Shown here: piece by piece, positions 1 to 6,140 of the stretch
Position numbering within the stretch: the stretch's first letter is position 1
Layout: each line of letters opens with the position of its first letter
From: Bacteroidota bacterium
Lineage (GTDB): Bacteria; Bacteroidota; Bacteroidia; Cytophagales; Cyclobacteriaceae
Direction of reading: 5' to 3'
DNA length: 6,546 nt
Assembly (NCBI GenBank): GCA_024643595.1
Contig: JAHEMS010000208.1
Location: 1-6,546 of the forward strand
Program-made: the position numbers and the translations under genes
The notes under the pieces: generated by a model
What the model was told of the DNA's origin: nothing
What the model saw: only the letters and a program-made list of their open reading frames with translations
Database searches by the model: none

Positions 1-163
1 CATTCAATGTCAGCTCAATATTATAGATCTTATGGTAGACGAACTATGACTTTTATCATATCATAATTATTTGCAGAAGTAGGTATTGGTTCTCCCATAC
101 GACCGTTAATTCACTAAAGTAAATTAGGTTAAATGATTGCACATGGATGACGATGCTATTACC

Positions 164-195
164 TTGAAACCACAATAAGTGATTTTTTAATTTTT
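164..195 (+). promoter_or_regulatory. Weak candidate Bacteroidota-type promoter for the KAS III gene
   Basis: A TTG at 164-166 is followed, 21 nt later, by TAATTTTT at 188-195, which matches the Bacteroidota -7 box TAnnTTTG at all but the last base. The spacing is in the range known for this promoter type. Transcription would begin around 202, leaving a leader of only about six bases before the TTG codon. The region is AT-rich, so a chance match is quite possible. Confidence 0.2.
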
Positions 196-207
196 ATACC
201 TTCCGTA

Positions 208-1281
208 TTGGATTCTACTCTTAAAGCAGTAATTATTTCAACAGGAAGTTATGTTCCTGAAATAAAAGTACGCAACCAGGATTTTCTTAATCATACCTTT
301 TTAGAAAAGGATGGTTCCCCGATCAATAAAGACACTGCAAGCATTGTAGGAAAATTTAAAGAAATTACCGGCATTGAAGAACGCTGCTATGCCAGACCAG
401 AACAAAAAGCATCTGACCTGGGATTTCTTGCCGCACAAAATGCACTTGAAGCAAAAGCCATTGATAAGGAATCGCTCGATTATATTATCGTTGCCCATAA
501 CTTTGGTGATGTTGCCTACAAAAGCAATCGTATTGACTTTGTACCGTCACTGGCTTCTCGTATAAAGTACCTATTGCAAATAAGAAATCCTGATTGTGTC
601 GCATATGATCTTCCATTTGGCTGCCCAGGATGGCTTGAAGGAGTTATTCAGGCCAACTATTACATTCAATCCGGCGATGCCAAACGATGTCTCATCATCG
701 GGGCTGAAACTCTTTCCAGGGTTATTGATCCGCATGATCGAGACTCCATGATTTATGCCGATGGCGCCGGTGCAGTGATCCTTGAAGGCCGTCATGGCAA
801 TGAAGGCATTATATCACACAAAACACAAACCTGGGCGAGTGAACATGCCTTGCTACTGAATATGGATCGCTCTTTCAATACAGCAGATAAGGGCGAGGAT
901 ATATTTATTAAAATGAATGGGCGCAAACTCTATGAATTTGCATTGAATCATGTTCCACACGTGGTACAGACAGCGCTCGATAAAGCCAATATTCACTTGT
1001 CTGAAATAAAGAAAGTTTTGATCCATCAAGCCAATGAAAAAATGGATGAAGCTATTCTGAAGCGGCTCTTTAAGCTTTACGGTCTAGAATTCGACAACAA
1101 AAGCATAATGCCCATGGTGATATCCTGGTTAGGAAACAGCTCAGTGGCCACGATCCCTACCCTGCTTGACCGAATGTTAAAAAATAAATTTGTTGATCAG
1201 CATATTCACCCGGGGGATAAAGTAGTCTTTACTTCCGTTGGCGCCGGCATGAATATTAATGCTGTAGTCTATCAATTCTAA
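208..1281 (+). CDS. 3-oxoacyl-ACP synthase III (FabH/KAS III-like) family protein
   Basis: Thiolase-fold condensing enzyme of the KAS III group, 357 residues, cytoplasmic. Members condense an acyl-CoA starter with malonyl-ACP to begin a fatty acid or related acyl chain. The full catalytic triad is visible: Cys139 in FGCPGW, His273 in IHQAN and Asn310 in LGNSS, so it should be active. The glycine-rich segment YADGAGAV (183-190) and the C-terminal SVGAGMN (343-349) also fit. It is about 40 residues longer than E. coli FabH; the extra length lies around residues 31-50 and 100-125. With Pro-Gly-Trp after the nucleophile, this points to a divergent Bacteroidota clade rather than housekeeping FabH. 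The start is TTG: the frame is open from base 151 (in-frame TGA at 148-150) but holds no ATG or GTG before the conserved STGSYVPE segment. It stands alone, convergent with the next gene. The starter substrate cannot be told from sequence; aryl-polyene, resorcinol or ordinary fatty-acid roles are all possible. Confidence 0.88.
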   Translation: MDSTLKAVIISTGSYVPEIKVRNQDFLNHTFLEKDGSPINKDTASIVGKFKEITGIEERCYARPEQKASDLGFLAAQNALEAKAIDKESLDYIIVAHNFGDVAYKSNRIDFVPSLASRIKYLLQIRNPDCVAYDLPFGCPGWLEGVIQANYYIQSGDAKRCLIIGAETLSRVIDPHDRDSMIYADGAGAVILEGRHGNEGIISHKTQTWASEHALLLNMDRSFNTADKGEDIFIKMNGRKLYEFALNHVPHVVQTALDKANIHLSEIKKVLIHQANEKMDEAILKRLFKLYGLEFDNKSIMPMVISWLGNSSVATIPTLLDRMLKNKFVDQHIHPGDKVVFTSVGAGMNINAVVYQF

Positions 1282-1297
1282 GGGGTCTTAAAAGAAT

Positions 1298-1359
1298 AAA
1301 AAAATATTCTCTGACTTATTTACATAGGGATGAAACACCTAAACAAGCCAGAGAATATT
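1298..1359 (-). terminator. Intrinsic terminator of the FadL/OmpP1-like gene
   Basis: Arms at 1303-1322 and 1340-1359 pair over 20 positions with a 17-nt loop. The outer 11 bp are perfect (AATATTCTCTG with CAGAGAATATT). Only two positions, 1314/1348 and 1318/1344, are not Watson-Crick. On the plus strand both are A-C mismatches; in minus-strand RNA both become U-G wobbles, so the stem is unbroken there. In the minus direction the stem runs straight into a T-run (complement of 1298-1304). It begins 14 nt after the stop codon of the minus-strand gene. It could also slow plus-strand transcripts of the KAS III gene, but for them the nearest T-run (1377-1383) is 17 nt beyond the stem. Confidence 0.8.
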
Positions 1360-1373
1360 ACCATCGCTCCTCT

Positions 1374-2723
1374 CTATTTTTTTAACGTATAATTAATTCC
1401 AAACATGACCATACTTGTAGTCATGGAATAGGATACTGATGTTCCGGGTAGCGCTCCGTAAGGATTACCTGAACTTACTGCCATAGGATTTAGTAGTTGA
1501 CCGCGGGTATCACCACTGCTGGTTCCATAATGATACACGCCATTTAAAACCAGGCGATCTGTAAACTCATATCCGAATCCAACTTGAAAAGCATTTTTGA
1601 TAATGGCTGTTGCCGGTGTAGAGAAAAATGCCAGGTCACTATTGATTGGATTAGTGGAATAGGTATATCCTAAACGAATCGGCAGTTTATTCAGACCTTT
1701 ATACTGCAGGCCAAATGAAACAATGGACATATCTTTCCAACCGAAGCCTTGAACTGAGGCTGTGTTTGTCCATCCTTTGGCTTCAAATCCTTCTGTGGTA
1801 GAATAAAATACATACCGATAATCGAGAGCAAGATCAATAACTCCTTTTGAAAACCCAGTTCCTATGGAGGCAATAGCCGGGTAATTCATAGTGAATGTAT
1901 TAACAGGTGCCGTTGAGTTATCGAGATAGGTATTATTGAATTCAAATTTATCGAAATACTGGGGAGTCTTATAGGCAACGCCCAGTTTAAATCCGGTTTG
2001 AGAATCAAAGAAAATACCCGCCTGCGCTCCATAACCGACCGCCGAAGCCTTATCGGTGGTGGGATAACCAAGCGTCATGCTGGGTGAAGAAAGTGGATTG
2101 GGTTTCAATTGCAGCGATGAATAATTAAAAGTGGGTTGGATGCCAAGTGATAATTTATCAGAAACCTTATAGGCATAGGTAATACCAACTTGCAATAACA
2201 TATAGTCCGATTGCAAATGTCCGAATCCTCCCGCTTGTTGAGGATAGTTTACGGGATTGGACGATTTGGTCGGATTAAAGCTATTGCTGAGTGGGTTATT
2301 GGATTCTTCTGGAAAAGTTACACCGAACCCACTGATCCCAAAAGCAGAAATACCAAACGTATGCTTACTGTCAGGCTTTCCGAAAACGACCGCCAGTGCT
2401 GGCATAATGGATGTGCCACGATCATCTTCAGTCGTTCCACTTACAGCTGGGGCACCTGGCCCTAGCATTCCGGCTGGCATTGAAGAAGATAATTTGGGAG
2501 AAGAAAAAAATGCGCCCGCATTAATGGAAATTATTCTGCTATCGAAAGTAGAAATTGAAGCGGGGTTCCATAATAAGGCTCCGTTGATATCAAGCGGTTG
2601 GCCCGTGGAAGCCCCACCCATCGACATATTGGTTGCTCCCACCCCTTGCATAATATGACCTGTCTGCGCGAAGCCATAGATTGATATCAGCGATAAACAC
2701 AAAACAACAATATAATTTTTCAT
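1374..2723 (-). CDS. OmpP1/FadL/TodX family outer-membrane transport protein
   Basis: A 449-residue outer-membrane beta-barrel of the FadL family, whose members take long-chain fatty acids or other hydrophobic molecules across the outer membrane. It opens with a Sec signal peptide (MKNYIVVLCLSLISIYGFA, likely cut before Gln20). The typical N-terminal plug segment follows: GVGATNMSMGGAST (27-40), then ALLWNPASIS with the family NPA motif at 53-55. The rest alternates short hydrophobic beta strands with Gly/Asn/Ser/Pro-rich loops, and it ends in a strand, MVMFGINYTLKK, with Tyr near the C-terminus. The ligand is unknown. The ATG at 2721-2723 is preceded by AGGATACT, so AGGA about 5 nt upstream may help initiation, unusual for this phylum. 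It is transcribed alone, convergent with the KAS III gene and divergent from the small secreted-protein gene. The family call is firm; the substrate is not. Confidence 0.9.
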   Translation of the reverse strand: MKNYIVVLCLSLISIYGFAQTGHIMQGVGATNMSMGGASTGQPLDINGALLWNPASISTFDSRIISINAGAFFSSPKLSSSMPAGMLGPGAPAVSGTTEDDRGTSIMPALAVVFGKPDSKHTFGISAFGISGFGVTFPEESNNPLSNSFNPTKSSNPVNYPQQAGGFGHLQSDYMLLQVGITYAYKVSDKLSLGIQPTFNYSSLQLKPNPLSSPSMTLGYPTTDKASAVGYGAQAGIFFDSQTGFKLGVAYKTPQYFDKFEFNNTYLDNSTAPVNTFTMNYPAIASIGTGFSKGVIDLALDYRYVFYSTTEGFEAKGWTNTASVQGFGWKDMSIVSFGLQYKGLNKLPIRLGYTYSTNPINSDLAFFSTPATAIIKNAFQVGFGYEFTDRLVLNGVYHYGTSSGDTRGQLLNPMAVSSGNPYGALPGTSVSYSMTTSMVMFGINYTLKK

Positions 2724-2766
2724 AGTATCCTGTTTAATTATTTTGTACCCGAAGATTTTATGGGAT

Positions 2767-2774
2767 CAAAGGTC
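2767..2774 (-). promoter_or_regulatory. Possible -7 box for the FadL/OmpP1-like gene
   Basis: Read on the minus strand this is GACCTTTG, one mismatch from the Bacteroidota -7 consensus TAnnTTTG. It would give a leader of roughly 36 nt before the ATG at 2723. No TTG -33 element is visible at the expected distance, so support is weak. Confidence 0.2.
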
Positions 2775-2790
2775 ATCGTTCCTTATTCAT

Positions 2791-2848
2791 TGTAACATGA
2801 AACGTATCATCACTTATTATGATTACAATCATAAGTGTATGTAACATG
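2791..2848. promoter_or_regulatory. Palindrome flanked by direct repeats in a divergent intergenic region
   Basis: ATGATT and AATCAT form a perfect 6-bp inverted repeat with a 2-nt centre at 2819-2832. It is extended by CACTT (2811-2815) and AAGTG (2833-2837), with a 3-nt asymmetry on the left. The 9-mer TGTAACATG occurs on both sides, at 2791-2799 and 2840-2848. The cluster lies 68 bp from the start of the minus gene and 127 bp from the plus gene, a plausible operator position for one or both. No known regulator site is recognised, and AT-rich sequence makes chance symmetry fairly likely. Confidence 0.35.
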
Positions 2849-2942
2849 GATTACAGACACCGATTTAGACGTCAAATACCATTCATCTTACCTGGCGGTT
2901 ATATCGAAGATTTAATGACAATAAATAATAGTATCTTCCTGC

Positions 2943-2970
2943 ACTGATCGATTACATACTATCAGTTTTT
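2943..2970 (+). promoter_or_regulatory. Small hairpin with T-run just before the start codon
   Basis: ACTGAT (2943-2948) and ATCAGT (2961-2966) form a 6-bp stem with a 12-nt loop, followed by T's through 2970. The structure ends four bases before the ATG at 2975. If transcription starts upstream, it would lie in the leader and could act as an attenuator or limit ribosome access. The stem has only two G-C pairs, so it is weak and may be coincidental. Confidence 0.22.
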
Positions 2971-2974
2971 ATCT

Positions 2975-3433
2975 ATGAAATCACTTCATCTACTACTCTT
3001 ATTACTGGCTACCAGCCTAATCTCCCTGGCGCAGGAATCAATGTCCACCATGATGGAAAAACGTGCTCACGAAATGCATCGGGTAATCAATCTTAGTGAC
3101 AAACCAGCGTGGATTAAGTTTATTAAAGAAAACTACACCCAGGCACTTATCGATAAGCAACAAATCATGAAGGTGCAAAGTGACGAAAATGGAACAGTCT
3201 CTTCTTCCTCACAGGAAATAAACGAAGTCGATAAGCTGGAAGCCAAAGCGAAAATGCTTGCGCGCCTTCATGAAGATTTCGGTGGCAGCAAAATCATATC
3301 CATCAAATCAAAAGATGAAAATCTTGAGATGGTTCTCAATAACGGTGACGGACTTATAGGAACTTTTAAACTTCGCTTTGATAAAAATAATCCTTACCTG
3401 ATTGATGGCATTGGAATTGAGGCTGGCAACTGA
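2975..3433 (+). CDS. Small secreted protein of unknown function
   Basis: A 152-residue exported protein that I do not recognise as a named family. Residues 1-19 are a clear Sec signal peptide (MKSLHLLLLLLATSLISLA, likely cut before Gln20), with no lipobox Cys, so it is probably soluble and periplasmic. The mature part starts with a charged, mostly helical half (about 25-100: MEKRAHEMHRVI, WIKFIKENYTQALIDKQ, KAKMLARLHEDFGG). It ends in a strand-rich half, IISIKSKDENLEMVLNNGDGLIGTFKLRFDKNNPYLIDGIGIE. The layout resembles a small cystatin/NTF2-like accessory domain of the sort I associate with the N-terminus of Bacteroidota serine hydrolases, but here no hydrolase domain follows; this likeness is from memory. 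No catalytic motif or cysteine is visible in the mature chain. The start has no Shine-Dalgarno sequence. It is divergent from the FadL-like gene and ends 5 nt from the convergent DUF2911 gene. Confidence 0.8.
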   Translation: MKSLHLLLLLLATSLISLAQESMSTMMEKRAHEMHRVINLSDKPAWIKFIKENYTQALIDKQQIMKVQSDENGTVSSSSQEINEVDKLEAKAKMLARLHEDFGGSKIISIKSKDENLEMVLNNGDGLIGTFKLRFDKNNPYLIDGIGIEAGN

Positions 3434-3438
3434 TCGTG

Positions 3439-4011
3439 CTAAAATGAAATCAACGCTTCGATCAACGTACTATCCCAGCCCATCATCATTAAAGTCTCAT
3501 TATCTTTCACTTTCTTGAATTTGATTGAAAAATCTTCAATCACTTTTTCGGATCGTTTAACCGGAACATTAACCCGCAATACGTCCTGGTCTTGATTATA
3601 GGTATAGGCTCCCCATACATCTAAATCATTATTAAAAATCAATGTCCATTCTTTTTCACCTGGAATAGTGAAGAGCGAATAGGTCCCCGCTTTTATGGGA
3701 TTACCTTGAATCGTTACATCTCGATAAAATTTAATTTCAGTCGCTTCATTGGCGCCTGTTCTCCATACTTCGTTATAGGGTACTAGTTTTCCGAATATAG
3801 CTCTCTCTTTTTTAGCTGGGCGACTGTAGGTCACCCTGATGATCGCAGGCATATCCCCAATTAACTTAGGCGCAAATTTTCGATCGTGGGCAAAATTATC
3901 GGGATAATAAGCCATGTCCATGGGGCTTTTATCCAATCCATCCATTTTCTGAGCATGAGACTCCAACAGGAATAGTGATAATAAGCTGAGCAATAGTCCT
4001 CTCAATTTCAT
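3439..4011 (-). CDS. DUF2911 domain-containing secreted protein
   Basis: A 190-residue exported protein with one DUF2911 domain, a Bacteroidota-rich family of unknown biochemical role. The hallmark segments are clear: IIRVTYSRPAKKERAIFGKLVPY, then VWRTGANEATEIKF (82-95), AGTYSLFTIPGEKEWTLIF (about 108-126), VWGAYTYN (132-139) and DVLRVNVPV (143-151). I chose the ATG at 4009-4011 because it gives an ideal signal peptide (MKLRGLLLSLLSLFLLESHA, cut before Gln21). The frame is open to another ATG at 4059, but that would put 16 more residues (hydrophobic, then NRQQ) ahead of the signal peptide, and a possible -7 box lies between the two starts. There is no Shine-Dalgarno sequence. It is convergent with the small secreted protein and divergent from korA. 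The domain call is firm; function remains unknown. Confidence 0.88.
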   Translation of the reverse strand: MKLRGLLLSLLSLFLLESHAQKMDGLDKSPMDMAYYPDNFAHDRKFAPKLIGDMPAIIRVTYSRPAKKERAIFGKLVPYNEVWRTGANEATEIKFYRDVTIQGNPIKAGTYSLFTIPGEKEWTLIFNNDLDVWGAYTYNQDQDVLRVNVPVKRSEKVIEDFSIKFKKVKDNETLMMMGWDSTLIEALISF

Positions 4012-4040
4012 TTGTTGTCGATTAGTTACAGTCAATAATA

Positions 4041-4048
4041 CAAATAAA
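4041..4048 (-). promoter_or_regulatory. Possible -7 box for the DUF2911 gene
   Basis: On the minus strand this reads TTTATTTG, one mismatch from TAnnTTTG. Transcription would start near 4034, giving a leader of about 22 nt for the ATG at 4011 and excluding the upstream ATG at 4059. No clear -33 TTG is seen, so the support is modest. Confidence 0.25.
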
Positions 4049-4147
4049 AAGTGATTCACTATTCACTCACTTTTGCTGTCATATTCCAGCAGGATAGTCC
4101 ATCTTTCTCTTCATATAGTATAAAAGTCACCCTCATTTTAACTGAAT

Positions 4148-4167
4148 AATCATTCTTATGCATGATT
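4148..4167. repeat. Short inverted repeat upstream of korA
   Basis: AATCAT (4148-4153) and ATGATT (4162-4167) are a perfect 6-bp inverted repeat with an 8-nt spacer, 71 bp before the korA start codon. The same two hexamers make the palindrome at 2819-2832, there in the opposite order. It could be an operator, but arms this short arise easily in AT-rich DNA. Confidence 0.2.
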
Positions 4168-4237
4168 TTTGTCATGGATTGGTGGCTTTAAAATTCGGAA
4201 TCTTATACCAGTGAAATTTAAATACACTTGAATTGCT

Positions 4238-6127
4238 ATGAACAAGCTAGTTGAACATCTGGATGAAGTTACCGTGCGCTTTGCCGGTGACTCCGGAGAC
4301 GGAATGCAGTTGGTTGGAACACAATTTTCTGATACCTCCGGCTTTGCCGGAAACGAAGTAAATACTTTTCCCGATTATCCATCAGAGATACGAGCCCCAG
4401 AGGGTACGCTCTATGGCGTCAGTGCCTTTCAAGTTCATTTCGGCGCTAAGAATATACATACCACTGGTGATTTTGTTGATGTACTCGTGGCGATGAATGC
4501 AGCTTCATTAAAGGTCAATCTCGCTAACGTTCGGGAACAAGGACTTATCATTGTTAATACTGAGGGATTTGATGCCAGAAGTCTAAAGCTGGCAAGCTAT
4601 GCCAACAATCCGCTGGAAGACGGCAGCCTGGCCAAGTATAATGTATTTGGCATCGATATGTCTAAGGAACTAAAGAAAGCATTCATTGAGGTTGATGTTC
4701 CTTCAAAGTTAATCCAACGCACTAAAAACATTTTTGCCTTGGGGGTTACCTATTGGTTGTTTAACAGGCCCCTGGAACCCACCGTCACCTGGATCAATAA
4801 GAAATTTAAAGGCAAGGAAGACGTAATTCTGGCGAATGTTCATGCCCTTCAAGGCGGATGGAACTTTGCGGAGAAAAACCCTGAATTCAGAAAACAATAT
4901 ATCGTCGACAGGTCTGATTTACCTCCTGGAAAGTATCGTAGTATAACGGGCAACCAGGCGGTAGCACTTGGATTGGTGGTGGCAGCAACAAAAGCTCACC
5001 TTCCGCTTTTCTTAGGCTCCTATCCGATCACTCCTGCCACCGATATTCTTCATGCCATTTCAGGCTATAAAAAATATGGTGTAAAGCATCTTCAGGCGGA
5101 GGATGAAATTGCCGGCATTACCAGTGCAATTGGCGCCGCCTTTGGCGGAAGCCTCGCAGTGACCACCACCAGTGGCCCTGGGCTATCCCTCAAAACGGAA
5201 GCGATTGGTCTTGCCATCATGACTGAGTTGCCATTGATTATCGTTGATGTGCAACGCGCAGGACCGTCAACCGGATTGCCCACAAAACCTGAACAAAGTG
5301 ATTTAATGCAAGCGATGTATGGTAGGCATGGCGAAGCGCCAATGCCGGTACTGGCAGCCGCCAGCGCCTCTGATTGTTTTGAAATGACATTGGAAGCAGC
5401 CCGCATCGCGCTCAAGTATATGACTCCTGTAATGTTGCTAACCGATGGGTATATCGGGCAAGCTTCAGAACCCTGGCGCATACCGGAAATCGATAAGTTA
5501 CCTGAAATTCAACCTAACTTCGCTTCTGACGCTGTTACGTTCAAACCTTACCTGCGTGATCCCGAAACATTAGCTCGATTATGGGCTATTCCTGGTATGC
5601 AAGGTATGGAACACCGTATTGGTGGTTTGGAAAAAGAAGATGGCAGTGGGGTGGTCAGTACGGATCCATTGAATCACCAGAAGATGGTTGAAACCAGGCA
5701 GAAAAAAGTGGACAATATTGCCAATGATATTCCTGACCTTCAGTTGGCCGGTGCAGCAGAAGGTGACTTATTATTATTGAGTTGGGGCAGCACCTATGGC
5801 GCGGCAAAAATCGCTGTTGAAAAGATGCAGGCCCTGGGTCATAAAATTTCCCACGCTCATTTGCGCTACCTGAATCCGTTCCCAAAAAATCTGGGTGATA
5901 TCCTTCACCGGTTTGATCGTGTGGTGATCCCGGAATTGAATTTAGGTCAATTGAAAAACCTGATTCAGGCCAAATACTTAAAGCCAGTGATTGGCATCAA
6001 TAAAGTTCAAGGCAAGCCATTTAAGTCGTCAGAACTGGAAGAGAAATTGTCCGTTCTCCTTTCCCTGGAGAATCTGAAAAATTGGGAAGCAAATAAATCG
6101 ATGGAAGATATACCCGTTGACCTTTAA
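4238..6127 (+). CDS. korA: 2-oxoacid:ferredoxin oxidoreductase, fused gamma-alpha subunit (2-oxoglutarate type)
   Basis: Large subunit of a thiamine-diphosphate enzyme that decarboxylates a 2-oxoacid, probably 2-oxoglutarate to succinyl-CoA, and passes electrons to ferredoxin. It is cytoplasmic and pairs with the beta subunit encoded next. Domain order: an N-terminal gamma domain (about 10-205) with the fingerprint VRFAGDSGDGMQLVG, FPDYPSEIRAP and AMNAAS; then the alpha/pyrimidine-binding domain (about 236-415) with GSYPITPATDI holding the YPITP motif at 262-266, LQAEDEIAG (285-293), TTSGPGLSLKTEAIG (310-324) and QRAGPSTGLPTKPEQSD (339-355). A transketolase C-terminal-like domain (about 508-605) follows, with LLLLSWGSTYGAA and LRYLNPFP. 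At 629 residues it is full length for the fused two-subunit class. The ATG has no Shine-Dalgarno sequence. korB follows after 13 nt, so they are co-transcribed. Substrate choice between 2-oxoglutarate and other 2-oxoacids is inferred from architecture, not proved. Confidence 0.93.
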   Translation: MNKLVEHLDEVTVRFAGDSGDGMQLVGTQFSDTSGFAGNEVNTFPDYPSEIRAPEGTLYGVSAFQVHFGAKNIHTTGDFVDVLVAMNAASLKVNLANVREQGLIIVNTEGFDARSLKLASYANNPLEDGSLAKYNVFGIDMSKELKKAFIEVDVPSKLIQRTKNIFALGVTYWLFNRPLEPTVTWINKKFKGKEDVILANVHALQGGWNFAEKNPEFRKQYIVDRSDLPPGKYRSITGNQAVALGLVVAATKAHLPLFLGSYPITPATDILHAISGYKKYGVKHLQAEDEIAGITSAIGAAFGGSLAVTTTSGPGLSLKTEAIGLAIMTELPLIIVDVQRAGPSTGLPTKPEQSDLMQAMYGRHGEAPMPVLAAASASDCFEMTLEAARIALKYMTPVMLLTDGYIGQASEPWRIPEIDKLPEIQPNFASDAVTFKPYLRDPETLARLWAIPGMQGMEHRIGGLEKEDGSGVVSTDPLNHQKMVETRQKKVDNIANDIPDLQLAGAAEGDLLLLSWGSTYGAAKIAVEKMQALGHKISHAHLRYLNPFPKNLGDILHRFDRVVIPELNLGQLKNLIQAKYLKPVIGINKVQGKPFKSSELEEKLSVLLSLENLKNWEANKSMEDIPVDL

Positions 6128-6140
6128 TCAAGAAAACACA

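Noticed and set aside
1..207. Possible 3' end of an upstream gene at the window edge
   Set aside because: Plus frames are open only from the edge to stops at 22-24, 47-49 and 64-66, giving at most about 20 codons with no recognisable sequence. A minus-strand gene starting from the CAT at 57-59 hits a stop at once. Nothing can be supported.
2211..2658. Plus-strand open frames of 84 and 133 codons antisense to the FadL-like gene
   Set aside because: They are shadows of a well-supported barrel gene, have no family resemblance and no credible initiation region.
4054..4067. Tandem ATTCACT ATTCACT
   Set aside because: Only two 7-nt units in AT-rich intergenic DNA; too short to call a repeat or operator.
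4074..4091. TGCTG/CAGCA inverted repeat with an 8-nt spacer
   Set aside because: Five-bp arms with no T-run and no conserved position; expected by chance.
4223..4230. TACACTTG as a -7 box for korA
   Set aside because: One mismatch from TAnnTTTG, but it would place the transcript start on the ATG and no -33 TTG sits at the right distance.
5092..5481. 129-codon minus-strand frame inside korA
   Set aside because: It lies opposite the most conserved part of korA; its Ala/Ser-rich translation reflects the reverse complement of that sequence.
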